Positions 35,646-46,562 of a stretch of 64,000 nt of DNA are shown here, piece after piece (the stretch's first letter is position 1; the number at the start of each line of letters is the position of its first letter). Under the pieces are notes generated by a model that was not told the DNA's origin, made no database searches, and was given only the letters and a program-made list of their open reading frames with translations. This stretch comes from Siphlonurus alternatus (lineage: Eukaryota; Arthropoda; Insecta; Ephemeroptera; Siphlonuridae). A program made the position numbers and the translations under genes. The DNA lies in the NCBI GenBank assembly GCA_949825025.1, contig OX463787.1:19563482-19627481 (forward strand), read 5' to 3'.

Positions 35646-35840
35646 GAAGACTGCAGTCGAGATCGAGGGGGACCGTCAACAATATAATTTTTTGTTATTT
35701 ATTTATATTTATTTTATACATTTTATTCAATAATTTTTATATTCTGTATGCATTTTGTAAACATAAAGAAAAAACATTATTGTTTGGACCATCAGGTCAT
35801 TCGAGATGCAGCGCCTGCAATAAAGTTGTTGTTGTGTTCG
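35646..35840 (+). other. Candidate terminal exon with poly(A) signal
   Basis: A good acceptor (CTGTATGTTGCAG) precedes GAAGACTGCAGTCGAGATCG. AATAAA is at 35819-35824 with GT-rich DNA (GTTGTTGTTGTGTTCG) right after it, as at a cleavage site. One frame gives a short peptide (E-D-C-S-R-D-R-G) ending in TAA at about 35687. It may end a transcript that uses the exon-like blocks upstream, and non-coding is equally possible. Confidence 0.35.
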
Positions 35841-36037
35841 TTTTATTGTTTCCCAACTCTCTAAGATCTATGAAATAATAATTATTATTTTAATAAGTAA
35901 CAAGAAAGTACTATAACATGTTAAGAATTGACATAATATTTGAAAAAAGTCGAGTCATTTACTTAGTTAAATTTCATTAAAATACTTCAAATATATCTTT
36001 ATAGGGATTTTTCAATTTAATATATATTATATTTTAA

Positions 36038-36394
36038 TTAAGGTTTAAGATAGAGATAACACGCCCCATGTTAATAAAAATCACATTCATGAAAATCATG
36101 AAAAAAAAAATTAGAATGTTCTCCTCTACATCCCCTATCAGTTGGTATTTAAAATATTAGGTATGAAAAAACGAGCTAGTTTTCGAGTTGTGAATTTTTA
36201 AAGTACACTACTTTAACATGGAGAAATGGAACTTCCATGTTAAATTGGTAAACTTTAAAAATTAATATATCGAAAACTAGCTCGTTTTTGTAGACCTGAT
36301 GTTTTACCAACTGATGGGGGATGTAGAGGAGAACATTTTAATTTTTTTTTCATAATTTCCATGAATTTGATTTTTATTAACATTGGGCCTTAAG
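36038..36394. mobile_element. TTAA-type foldback MITE E, copy 3
   Basis: AAGATAGAGATAACACGCCCC at the left. GAACATTTTAATTTTTTT and AAACTAGCTCGTTTTT arms mirror within. TTAA is present near both edges. Close relative of 30581-30940. Confidence 0.65.
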
Positions 36395-36469
36395 CATCAT
36401 GCAGTATTAATTTAAATATAATTTGAAATCTGATAATTGGAAAATGTTATTATTTCATAAATAATGAAT

Positions 36470-36665
36470 CGCATTATTTCGCAGCGTATGATAAAAAAAG
36501 AAACAGAACTATGCGATCAGGCATGGGCGCGTACACAGCTTCGCATGCTATCGTATGGTATGACATCGTAAAGATTCTCATTTAGAACTGGTTTTAAATT
36601 TTCATCATACGAAGTCATACGATACGATATCATGCGATGCGAAGTCTGTCTGCGACCCCCCTTAG
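36470..36665. mobile_element. MITE family I, copy 2
   Basis: Ends ...GTCTGTCTGCGACCCCCCTTA like the right end of 26627-26841. The interior has TCGTATGGTATGACATCGTA palindromic motifs. Confidence 0.6.
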
Positions 36666-36875
36666 ATATTGAAATTACAATATATATTTTTTTATTTAAA
36701 GGAGGGAAACAGCTTCAAATTTTTTACTTTTATAAAATGAGGGGACAGATGGTGTTTGTTTTGGTGCAGACATATGCTTTATTGCATCAGAAAATTAAAA
36801 AATTATAAAAATGAGGCCTTTTCCCTCCTTTAAATCTTGTGAACGGTTTCAGCATTTTTTTAATTTTATCGTATA

Positions 36876-37087
36876 AAGGTGGATTCAGATGGCGGCAACG
36901 GCGACGCGGCGCGATTTTAACTTAAAAGCTGCGAAATCCTATGCGGCGGCGAATTCATAGGTAATCGCGTTAATTACGATGCTTTTTTTCTTTTAATCGC
37001 CCAATATGGCCGCCAATGGATGTTACAGCAAGTGCGCATTATTCGCGTCGCGTCGCATGGTAAAAATCGCCATGTGACTCCACCTTT
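36876..37087. mobile_element. MITE family G, copy 6
   Basis: Well-preserved copy: AAAGGTGGATTCAGATGGCG left, CATGTGACTCCACCTTTA right, CCAATATGGCCGCCAATGG in the core. Confidence 0.75.
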
Positions 37088-37294
37088 ATAAATACTTCTT
37101 GTGCATCAAAAAAATATTCAACAGACAGGTCACTACCCTCCGCCTTCCACAAGTTCAGCAGTTGACCTTCAAAAAGCGCAACAAAGAAAATTCGGGCTTA
37201 TGACTTATGGTCAATCGCAACCAATCGTAAGTATTGACGTCATAAGCCCCCAATTTTCTTTGACGCGATTTTTGAATGTCAATTGCTGAATGGA
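37088..37294. mobile_element. Short foldback
   Basis: ACAGTTGACCTTCAAAAAGCG-like left arm (37160-37180) and CGCGATTTTTGAATGTCAATT right arm are inverted around CTTATGACTTATGGTCAATC. Two overlapping antiparallel open frames here arise from the palindrome. Confidence 0.5.
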
Positions 37295-37607
37295 TTGTTT
37301 TTTTTTTAATTATTGCAGAAATGGATAGAGGGTGCAAAGTTATGCTACCTTGATTTTTTCAGATTATTTTGAGACCCGGAACTATTTTTTAAAAATTATT
37401 GAAAGTCTTTTTTGTGACGTCACGAGGCGGCAAATGCTATCTTTTTCTTAAGGAGCGGCGTCTCGTGACGTCACGAAAAGGACATTCAATAATTCTTAAA
37501 AAAGTGTCCTTGGTCTAAAAAAAAACTGAAAAAAAACAGGGCAGCATAACTTTGCATCCTCTATCAATTTCTGCAATAAAAAAAATGAGGTCAATACTCC
37601 ACTATAG
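37295..37607. mobile_element. MITE family C, copy 5
   Basis: GCAGAAATGGATAGAGGGTG left, TATCAATTTCTGCAATAAAA right. TGACGTCACGAGGCG in the left arm and its inverse in the right. Confidence 0.75.
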
Positions 37608-37762
37608 TGGAAAGCGGAGGGTGGCGACAATTTTTTTTTAGTGCACAAGTAACTTTGACATTATTTTTAAAAGGTAAAAGTATATAAAACTATTAAAGCT
37701 GAAGCCTTTCCCCTCCTTTAAGTGGTTGAATATATATTTTTTAATAATTAAATTATTTACAG

Positions 37763-38082
37763 GTGAACAACTACTAATCCTGTCCACTGATCCAGACAAA
37801 TACCTGATTACTTTCGATTGTTCCTCGATGGCTGTCTTCCCGAACACCTTAGGCAGAGTCAACGTTATTTCCCGATATGACTCCACAACTGGAGTCGCGG
37901 CTGTCAACGATAGAGATTTGGAAAACCTGATAACAGAATACAGCGATATACTTGGAATTCCATACACTAACCCAATAAAATTTAATTCTAAATGTTTGGA
38001 ATCTCCAAGCAATAATATAAACGTTTTTTGTCAGTTTTTAAATGGTTGGTTTGGTGTTTCCTGCTACAGAATAAATAAATAA
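37763..38082 (+). CDS. Lipocalin terminal exon (orphan paralogue)
   Basis: Encodes the C-terminal half of a secreted, ligand-binding lipocalin. The exon follows AATTATTTACAG and starts with two bases completing a Gly codon (phase 1). 105 codons follow to TAA at 38080-38082. An AATAAA is at 38085-38090. The peptide has the family pattern: strand with D-P-D-K-Y-L-I and a Cys (residue ~19), then N-V-I-S-R (the conserved lipocalin Arg), an acidic helix L-I-T-E-Y-S-D-I-L-G-I, then N-S-K-C. Hand alignment to the exon at 44186 shows about two-thirds identity over the first 78 residues. I find no matching signal-peptide or G-x-W exon upstream. Either those exons lie far away, or this is an orphan or pseudogene exon with its frame still open. 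Confidence 0.75.
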
Positions 38083-38090
38083 ATAATAAA

Positions 38091-38914
38091 TTATGATTAC
38101 GGGTCCATTCCGAGAACGTTCGCTAATACAGATCCTTGAAAGGTCCGTGAAAAAAGTTAGTAAAACCGACCCTTGCTTATTAAGTATTCAAATTAAAAAT
38201 TCTTAAATGTTTCTAAAAGACACCCTTAAAAGTAAAAAGAAAAAAAAAAAGATTATTGCATTCACAGTACAATTGATTCCTTGATACAGTATTTATTGAT
38301 TCAACCCTGCATATAATAACTAATAAATAATGTTATATATGTAGTTTTAAGAGCCAATACTTTTTTTAACAAAGAAAATAATTAATGATTATTTTTCAAC
38401 TATATTTTGGCTGTATTAAAATTATTTTTAAATTAATATTTTAGTAAATTTGTATAAAATTATATTATTTTAAATGTCATCAAAAATGTATATTACTATA
38501 AAAATATATTTCAAATTTGTAAAAAAATACAGTAACATTATTTATTTTTAGAATGAAAGTTTTTAAAATTTAGTTTCACATGAATGATTATATTAAGTAC
38601 ATAACAAAGATGAAATAGGATATATTTATCATTTACGAAAGTTACATGAGCTGTGCTTGTGTTATGAATTTAGCTAAACAATATTAATATACTTGAATTA
38701 ATATATAAAATAAAATGATTTTTTGTTTGTTTTACATACAGTGAAAGTGTTAATTTATATAGTGGATTGTTGTCTTTCAAAAATAAAAAAAAAAAAAAAA
38801 TCAAATTTTGATAGATATTGTTGTGATTTTTGTTAAATTTATTTCTCCTCCCTACATTATTTTTTTGTCATCATATTTCACGTATTCATCAATCTTGACA
38901 TGCATTTTTTTCGT

Positions 38915-38918
<4 letters not shown>
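38091..38918. other. AT-rich, nothing recognised
   Basis: Downstream flank of the lipocalin exon. A- and T-rich without repeats shared elsewhere. Confidence 0.5.
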
Positions 38919-38956
<38 letters not shown>

Positions 38957-39345
38957 GGATATACCCCTAAGAGCTTGCAACACGCGGCGGGGTAATACGT
39001 AGAGATAAGGTAGGGGGTAGGGAGCGGATGGTCATGACCACGGCCTGTTACGCGTCCCAGCATTTGCTGTGCGGTGAGACTAAGGGAACCTTGGAAAACT
39101 TCAGTCAGCAGGGACACTTCTACTTTTTATCAATGGACCAAAGTGATGTCTAAAGCCTGGGGAACGACACAAAAGTGTATCACTGCACTGGGTGGAATGT
39201 GATATGAATTTACTCCAGGAAGGGAGCAACGTAATTTTTACTTGAAACGGTCACCCATCTGAGTACTAACCACGCTAGACGTAGCCTGACCTCAGTAATC
39301 TAACGAGAAATGGTCAATGCACTGCGCCACGCCTGACCTATCATT
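38919..39345 (-). mobile_element. 5S-headed SINE, copy 4, with long poly(A) tail
   Basis: The most complete copy. On - it begins GGCGTGGCGCAGTGCATTG, has GGTTAGTACTCAGATGGGTG (5S-like) and the SINE core. It ends GGGGTATATCCTTGT followed by about 34 A residues (T-run 38919-38952). The long pure tail suggests a young insertion. Confidence 0.8.
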
Positions 39346-39430
39346 CATATATTTTTATTTATTATTTGGCCATAGTTCAATGAACCCCTACTTATATGTA
39401 ATACAACTAATGATTTGCAATAGAGGCTTC

Positions 39431-39756
39431 AATGGAGTATTGACCTCAAATTTTTTTTATTGAAGAAATGGATAGAGGGTGAAAAGTTATGCTGTCCTGA
39501 TTTTTTTCAGATTTTTTAGAGCCCAGGAACTATTTTTAAAAAATTATTGAATGTTCTTTTTGTGACGTCACGAGACGCCGCTCTTTAAGAAAAAGATAGG
39601 ACTTGACGCCGCGTGACGTCACAAATAGGACTTTCAATAATTTTTAAAAATGCTTCCCGGGCTCTAAAAAATCTGAAAAAAATCAGGGTAGCATGACTTT
39701 TCACCCTCTATCCATTTCTGCAATAAAAAAAATTGAGGACAATACTCCATTAAGTG
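39431..39756. mobile_element. MITE family C, copy 6 (best preserved)
   Basis: ATGGAGTATTGACCTCAAAT left and TGAGGACAATACTCCAT right form the outermost inverted repeat. The arms of ~150 bp are nearly symmetrical around CTCTTTAAGAAAAAGATAGG. Confidence 0.8.
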
Positions 39757-40034
39757 AGTGCACCCGCGATGCGCAACTGTTGTCGTTAAGGTCTATCATG
39801 CACTTGAAAATAAATATTTTTTTTAACTTTCCTCGATTATAAATCAAGTAAAAAATCTAAATCTTGAATTATATACTGTATTTTTTACTTTGGACCAAAG
39901 TTCCGTAAAGGAATGTTCTTTAAAAAATATTATTTTTAATTAGTGAAAAAAACGAATTCACATTAATTTTTACATAGGTTTAAATAGGAAGGTGGGAACA
40001 CCGAAAAATCAGCTGACTTGAAGACTCTATTGTA
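39757..40034. other. Nothing recognised
   Basis: AT-rich spacer with no repeated block. Confidence 0.4.
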
Positions 40035-40325
40035 CACTCGCCCATTTGGAAAATTTCCCTCTTGCAGCCTTTTTATTTTTTTATTTATGTCACCCAAGGT
40101 ACACACAGTATTACAAGTAATGGGGTGGGGGTAGCAAAAAAGTCACTAAAAGTACCATATCACATAAGTGGCTGCTAACTTACAAATTATAATTAATACT
40201 ATAGCAAAGAGCTTGAGTCAAAAATAACCAACTAACTATTTTTAGAAACATAATATCACTATACCATGTGTTATTCTTACGGAGCATGGTGATTAACAAG
40301 GCTGCAAAGGGAAATTTTCCGAGGC
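40035..40325. mobile_element. Foldback MITE
   Basis: TTGGAAAATTTCCCTCTTGC left and GCAAAGGGAAATTTTCC right are inverted. A partial relative is at about 4130-4205. Confidence 0.6.
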
Positions 40326-40401
40326 GATGACTGTACCTCACTGGCACTCAGGTATGTTTCAAACAGGTTTGTATCTCACTAAAATGTTTTTGTCTTCTCA
40401 G

Positions 40402-40455
40402 TCAGTGTCTGTCCATTGACCAGACGACCTCGCTGTGGAGCTGGGGAATAACCAG
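40402..40455 (+). other. Candidate non-coding leader exon of the lipocalin gene
   Basis: A 54-nt block starts TCAGTGTCTGTCCATTGACC and ends ATAACCAG|GTAACA. TCAGT is the arthropod initiator consensus, so it may be the first exon with transcription starting at about 40404. Alternatively the preceding TTCTCAG is a splice acceptor. A paralogous block at 44999-45046 lies at the same relative position downstream of the lipocalin ATG gene. There is no ATG, so it would be 5' UTR for the gene whose ATG is at 41956. Confidence 0.5.
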
Positions 40456-40749
40456 GTAACAATATTATTTATATACGTGTGCTGTTTACATAATTATTTT
40501 CTATAGTTGTCTGTAAGACATTTGAAGAAAAAAGAAAATAATGACGCTATTTTATATTTGAAGATGCCTAAATCCAAAGCTAGCCATTCATAAAAAATAA
40601 TATAATTGCAGACCCTATTCTACATATTAAAGGGGTACCAAAGTGAATATTTTTTTATATGTTCGGGCAGCTACAAATTATTCTAATATCCCTGTGACTC
40701 AATATTTTCGTACACTGTCTAATTATTTTACAATTAATTAATTAGTTTG

Positions 40750-40920
40750 AAAAGTGAGTTTAATAACCATTGGTTGATTCAAGTCGATGCGCGCCAGCAG
40801 CCGCTGAAACGACGATATTTCCCCGCGTATCGGGGGAACATCCTCCCACCCCCTTCTTGTCGTATCACCGGCCGCTGCGGGATGCATCGATTTGAATCAA
40901 CCAACGATTTTCAATTTTTT
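40750..40920. mobile_element. Short foldback MITE in first intron
   Basis: CCATTGGTTGATTCAAGTCG left and CGATTTGAATCAACCAACG right are inverted, with GC-rich inner arms (CCAGCAGCCGCTG / CGGCCGCTGCGG). Confidence 0.65.
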
Positions 40921-40948
40921 TTGAGTCCTTGAACTGTTTTTAAAGAAA

Positions 40949-41526
<578 letters not shown>

Positions 41527-41639
41527 ATTTATTCAGAAAACAGACTACAGGTTAGGTAATCCGATTATAAAGAATACAATGGTTCATATAAATTCTTAGT
41601 TAAAATACACACGTAAAAAAATTATTATATAACTAAAAT

Positions 41640-41921
41640 CTTGGTAACATATAATACATTATATTTATATTACATAATTAATTAAAAATGCATTTGAACT
41701 ACTGAAAGTGCAGCCAAGTCCCCTGTAGGCGTCAAGAGGCGTTTCTCTCATATCTTATTCATTAAGGATTCAGGGGTACCAACATCTTTTAGAGAACTTC
41801 AATAATAAAATTATTTAAAAATAGTTCTGGGAATCAAAAAAATCTGAAAAAAAAAAAACAAATTTGTATACTTCGATGCCCCCTTTTTATTTTTGCAATA
41901 AAAACTTTTGATGTAAGTTGT
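41640..41921. mobile_element. MITE family D abutting the lipocalin exon
   Basis: GTGCAGCCAAGTCCCCTGTAGG and TTTTTGCAATAAAAACTTTT-type sequence match the family D copies at 45462 and 61448. The right end (...TTGATGTAAGTTG) stops about 10 bp before the exon at 41931, so it supplies much of that acceptor region. Confidence 0.6.
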
Positions 41922-41930
41922 CCATTGCAG

Positions 41931-42072
41931 AAAGTCGTCATCAGTTGATGCTACCATGTTGGCCTGCTGTCTTCTGGTTTTCCTCGCTGTAGGCTTGGCT
42001 ACGGCTGACCATGACCTATCTCAAGATACCTGCTCAGGTGTCAAGCCATTGGACAAACTTAACGTGTCACAG
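41931..42072 (+). CDS. Lipocalin exon with start codon and signal peptide
   Basis: Acceptor GTCCATTGCAG, 25 nt of 5' UTR (…GTTGATGCTACC), then ATG at 41956. Ends AACGTGTCACAG|GTAAGTG in phase 0. The mature protein starts around D18, with the first mature Cys at residue 26. Confidence 0.85.
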
Positions 42073-43377
42073 GTAAGTGATAATATTGATTTTTTTTAGC
42101 AAGAGTTTAATGTGAATTTAAATCTTTTCTCCTCTTTACTAATCTTATTTTGCACCACTTAAGAGGAAAAAAGAGGAAAAAGACGAGATTATGTCTCTTC
42201 CCCTCTTCTAGAGCATAATATGTTAGAAATATTGTCTTCATTTCATACTCATTCTCATAATGTTTCTCCCTTTAAGTGAAGAGGAAATAAGATGTGTTTT
42301 AGAGGTAAAAAGTTTAGGTTTAGACGTGTAAAGGATGAGTTGAAGACGTAATTTTTCAACTAGAGCTGATGATACTAATACTTTGATAGAGGAACTCAAG
42401 CTATGTATTGTTAAAAATCTTGGGCGAAGATTCACCCACACCAATTCTCATATCCTATAAAGGTGCTTTTCCAAGGAGCAATGTCGAGCGAGGCTTGGCA
42501 AGGGTGAAAAATGCGCACTTGCTTCAATATCATATGGCGGCCATGTTGGTGATAAAATCGCTCCTCTCAAGGCGAGGAAATCCTGAGCCTCTGATTGGCT
42601 GCGGCACGCGATTTTCTCGCTTTCCCCACTCCATGGAAATGCACCTTTAATGTAACTTTACATGGAAATTTTTATCATGCGACGTGAATAATGCCCACTT
42701 TCTATAACATACATTGGCGGCCATATTTGGCGATTAAATGAAAAATAAGAACATCGTAATGATCACGATTCCCGACGACAAATTCGTCACCCCAGGCGGA
42801 TCAACATGGCGATGACGCGACGCAATTTTGACGCAAAAAGCTGTCAAATCCTATGCGGCAAGCGAATTCGCTAGGTTGCGGTGGGGAATATCGCGTCAAT
42901 TACGATGCTCCTTTTCTTTTAATCACCAAATATGGCTGTCAATGGATTTTGAAGCAAGTGCACATTATTCGGTTAGCGTCACATGATAAAAATTGCCGTG
43001 TGAATTCGCCTTTACGTCAAAATCATTTTGCATTGCCGTTGTCGCCATTTCAATTAACCTTTACAGTAGATTCAGGCTGTGTCAAGTTATTAATTTTGTT
43101 AAACACAGTTACAGGGAGAATGGATCATACTGTCAACTCAACTCATGTCTGAAAGTGGTCCTGTGATTTTACCGACACCTCCGTCTCGCCCAGATATAAA
43201 ACAGCCTGAAAATGTTTGCTCCACCGTCTATATTGATACTAACTCAACGAGAAGGATTGTCAAGTTTGTCATAAAACAGGATAATGATACAACTGCTGCT
43301 AATTTTAGATACCTTGAATTGGAGAAAGGGCGATGGTACAATTCAGATACCTCAGGTATATCAATCAATCAATCAAT

Positions 43378-43475
<98 letters not shown>

Positions 43476-44493
43476 CATCATTATTTGGTTACTCATGTAT
43501 TTTAAATATATAAAATTTTGACTGAATAATATTTATAAGTGATATTAATTTACATTTGTTATTAGAGTCATTGTTATGTTTGCCCTCTATAACATTAATT
43601 GTTAAAAGGGATGCTATCCGTAACTATACGTTGCGTTTTGTTCTGTATACAAGACTGTGTTAGTATAATCACCTGCGAACTGGTATATTATGTAAAATGA
43701 GGAAAATATAATAATCAATCAATCAACCAGAAAAAAATTTTTGTATTAAGGATACGATTTAGGCAATTAAGCCCACTTTTTCATCCAACAAAATGAAAAA
43801 AACATTAAAAAGATTTTTAATAATTCACAAAAATAATTGTGTTTATTTCATAACATTTAAATGTATATTTTTTAAATAACAGCCAACATTCATATCAACT
43901 TATTTACTGTTTTTGTATCCTTAGTATCCATGGAAAAACTCTGGGACGTAGTCATTTATAGATTTCCCTTATGCTTGTGTGTGTGTGTTAAATATATGCA
44001 TGATTATGACGTCACAGCGTTTTCTAACATTTTTTTAGAATTTACAATACATAACTCGCAATCCTGTATCAAAAGATCAGGAGTAGATCCAAAACAAAAT
44101 ATAATCTATGCTACAAACACATAAAAGTTGAAGCCGTTCTTCTCCTTTAATTGGTTTCTATTTATAAATATTTATATTATTTCAGGTGAACAATACCTCA
44201 TCGTTTCCACCGAACCAGACAAACATCTGATTGTTCTTCGCTGTTCTACGAAAGCTGTCTTCCCGAACATCTTGAATAGAATCAACGTTTTCTCACGCTT
44301 TGACCACAAAACTGGAGTCGTATCTGTCAACGATAAAGAGTTGGATGACTTGATTACTGAATATAGTGATATCCTCGGAATATCATACCATAACCCGATG
44401 AAGTACAATTCTAAATGTATTCAACTTCATAGGAACACGACCTTCTTTTGTCGGGTTTTGAATAGACTGTTTGGTATTTCCTGCCGCAATTGA
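41956..44493 (+). CDS. Secreted lipocalin, three coding exons
   Basis: Extracellular carrier of small hydrophobic ligands by family; the actual ligand is unknown. Coding exons are 41956-42072, 43115-43355 and 44186-44493, giving 221 residues, typical for the family. Residues 1-17 form a signal peptide (MLACCLLVFLAVGLATA). The G-x-W motif is G40-E41-W42. Six cysteines follow the signal (26, 74, 139, 197, 208, 219). Arg157 in N-V-F-S-R matches the conserved lipocalin motif near the last strand, followed by an acidic helix at about 169-183. Phases are 0 and 1 at the two junctions and both read through cleanly. The upstream leader exon is probably 40402-40455, joined to an acceptor at 41930. AATAAA motifs lie about 25 nt after the stop. 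The introns contain A, H and G MITEs and a TCAA microsatellite. It resembles insect apolipoprotein-D and cockroach-allergen-type lipocalins, inferred from motif order only. Confidence 0.85.
42116..42362 (-). mobile_element. MITE family A, copy 9 (lipocalin intron 1)
   Basis: TTTTGCACCACTTAAGAGGA and CGTAATTTTTCAACTAG identify an inverted family A copy just inside the intron. Confidence 0.65.
42459..43060. mobile_element. H and G MITEs filling lipocalin intron 1
   Basis: 42459-42650 is family H (AGGTGCTTTTCCAAGGAGCA, CATATGGCGGCCATGTTGG). 42650-42795 is a half family G copy and 42795-43060 another G copy (GCGGATCAACATGGCGATG). The open frames through them are not genes. Confidence 0.6.
43115..43355 (+). 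CDS. Lipocalin exon 2 (G-x-W exon)
   Basis: Begins GGAGAATGG after GTTACAG and ends GATACCTCAG|GTATA in phase 1. Encodes G-E-W-I-I-L and Cys74 (E-N-V-C-S-T). An alternative acceptor six bases upstream (ACACAG|TTACAG) would add Leu-Gln in frame, giving L-Q-G-E-W. Confidence 0.85.
43361..43476. repeat. (TCAA)n microsatellite at a splice donor
   Basis: About 29 near-perfect tetranucleotide units begin directly after GTATA of the intron 2 donor. Repeat-length change here would alter the immediate donor context. Confidence 0.97.
43477..44185. other. Lipocalin intron 2 remainder
   Basis: AT-rich. A possible acceptor at about 43924 (TGTATCCTTAG) leads to a short open stretch, but it adds no lipocalin-like sequence, and exon 2 joins exon 3 in perfect phase without it. 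Confidence 0.5.
44186..44493 (+). CDS. Lipocalin exon 3 (terminal)
   Basis: After TATTATTTCAG it starts with GT, completing Gly120, then E-Q-Y-L-I-V. Contains Cys139, Arg157, N-S-K-C197 and two final cysteines. TGA at 44491-44493. Paralogous to 37763-38082. Confidence 0.88.
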
Positions 44494-44607
44494 CATGTTC
44501 TATGTTGTGTATTTATGAAAATAAAATAAACCAATAAAATATTAACTTTTACATATATGAGAGTTATTTCTAGGATATAACAATTATACTCGTAATATAT
44601 AATGGAA

Positions 44608-44912
44608 AACCTGCATGAAAAAAATCATAGGATTAGAGGAAACCAAATTATGCTACTCTGCATATTTTCAAATTATTTTGACTCCCGGAACAATTTTTAA
44701 ATAATTTTTAAAAGTTCTATAAGTTAAGTTGGTAACCCTGAATCCTTAATAACAAAGGATAGGGACTAGATGCCTATTGATGCCTACAAGGGAAGTGGCA
44801 GTGTTTTCATTATTATATAAAATTAAAAAAATCTGATAAAAATTAGAGTAGCATAACCTTGCACCCTCTATCCATGTCTGTAATAAAAAAATTGAGGTCA
44901 ATACTTTATTAT
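44608..44912. mobile_element. MITE family C/D, copy downstream of lipocalin
   Basis: TTATGCTACTCTGCATATTT left; GCACCCTCTATCCATGTCTG right, then TTGAGGTCAATACT. Diverged centre. Confidence 0.6.
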
Positions 44913-44998
44913 TAGTAACTGTACATCCTTGCTCGCACTTACAAACTAAAAAATATAAAACAGGTTTGTAGCTCGCTAAATTCTTGCTGCCTCCTTAG

Positions 44999-45046
44999 TC
45001 AGGTCCATTGACCTCAGGGCGTGATGTAATGTTGGGGAATACCAAG
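44999..45046 (+). other. Duplicate of the lipocalin leader exon
   Basis: CTCCTTAG|TCAGGTCCATTGACCTCAGG...ATACCAAG|GTAAAA. The upstream 50 bp (ACAGGTTTGTAGCTCGCTAAA) also matches the region before 40402. No lipocalin coding exon follows in the remaining + strand sequence, so this looks like the leader of a lost or distant third gene. Confidence 0.45.
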
Positions 45047-45116
45047 GTAAAAGATGTATTTATTAACATAATTTTCTTGCTTTTTACTTACAGTATAATT
45101 TTTTACTATGTATGTT

Positions 45117-45333
<217 letters not shown>

Positions 45334-45461
45334 CTTGTGGCTGTACATAATACAACATAGAGACAAAAAATTTTATAAATATTACTTAAAAATTAAACAT
45401 GATACAATATTATATGCACTTAGAAATATTAATAACAATGTTATTAATTTCAATTGTATGA

Positions 45462-45770
45462 AAATTTTTTATTGCAGAAATGAATAGAGGGTACCAAATT
45501 ATGCTACTCTGAATTTTTTCACATTTTTTTGAAACCCAAAACTATTTTTAAATAATTATTGAAAGTGCGGCCACGCCCCCTGGAGGCGTCAATAGGCGTC
45601 CAGTCTCTATCCTTTTTATTAAGAAATCAGAGTTGCCAACTGAAATCACAGGACTTTCAATAATTATTTAAAAATAGTTTCGTGTCTAAAGAAATGTCTG
45701 AAAAAATTTAGAGCAGCATAATTTGGTGCCCTCTATTCATTTCTGCAATAAAAATTTTTCATGTATGTTT
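45462..45770. mobile_element. MITE family D, copy
   Basis: GCAGAAATGAATAGAGGGTA left, CCCTCTATTCATTTCTGCAA right, GCGGCCACGCCCCCTGGAGG in the left arm. Confidence 0.75.
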
Positions 45771-46237
45771 TCTATTAAAGCAAACATTAATAACATTCAT
45801 ACACATAATAAATCAAGATAATACATCAAAGTGGCATTTATCCGCTATGTTATATTCTTAAGATTGATATATTCTTTTACTGAATAAAACTGGTGCGCTA
45901 ATAGAAACTTTTTTAGTTCTTTTGCAAATTTTTTATTACAATCAATATTTTTAATTGCCGTTGGCAGTTTATTATAAATAGTTATGAGGTCAAAATGAGG
46001 ACATCTGAAATTTTTTGGAAGGTTAGGGTCATTTCTGATTCTTGTATTATGAGTATGAAGGGTGGCGTTAGTTTCAAAAAGTTCGGGTTGATTTATAATA
46101 ATCTAATATAAAAATAATTAAATATAATATATATACTTTCTTAACAACAGCACACAAATTAAATATAATATATACTTTCTTAACAACAGCACACAAATTA
46201 AACTCATTATAGGCATACAGGCCTGAATTTACAAATA
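45771..46237. other. AT-rich, nothing definite
   Basis: A 41-bp direct duplication (AACAACAGCACACAAATTAA) occurs at about 46144-46200. On - a short frame near 46000 is not convincing. Confidence 0.4.
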
Positions 46238-46552
46238 GAGTATAGACCTCAAATTGCAGAAATGGATACAGCTTGCAACGTTATGCTAACCTGATTTTTT
46301 TCAGATTTTTTGCAGCCCTACAATTATTTTTAAAAAATTATTGAAAGTCCTTCTTGTGACGTCATGAAGCGTTTTTCCTTAAGAAAAAGATAAGACTTGC
46401 CACCGCGTGATGTCACAAAGAAGGCTTTTATTATTATTATTTTTTTTAATAATTTCATAGCTGTAAAAAATCTGAAATAAATAAGGCTAGCATGCAAAAC
46501 TTTGCACTCTCTATCAATTTCTGCAATAAAAAAATTGAGTTCGATACTCCAT
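46238..46552. mobile_element. MITE family C, copy 7
   Basis: GCAGAAATGGATACAGCTTG left, CTCTCTATCAATTTCTGCAA right, then TTGAGTTCGATACTCCAT. Confidence 0.7.
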
Positions 46553-46562
46553 TGCGCTTACC

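Noticed and set aside
43922..44124. Possible extra lipocalin exon between exons 2 and 3
   Set aside because: Acceptor-like sites exist, but the peptide is not lipocalin-like and meets a stop; exons 2 and 3 already join in phase.
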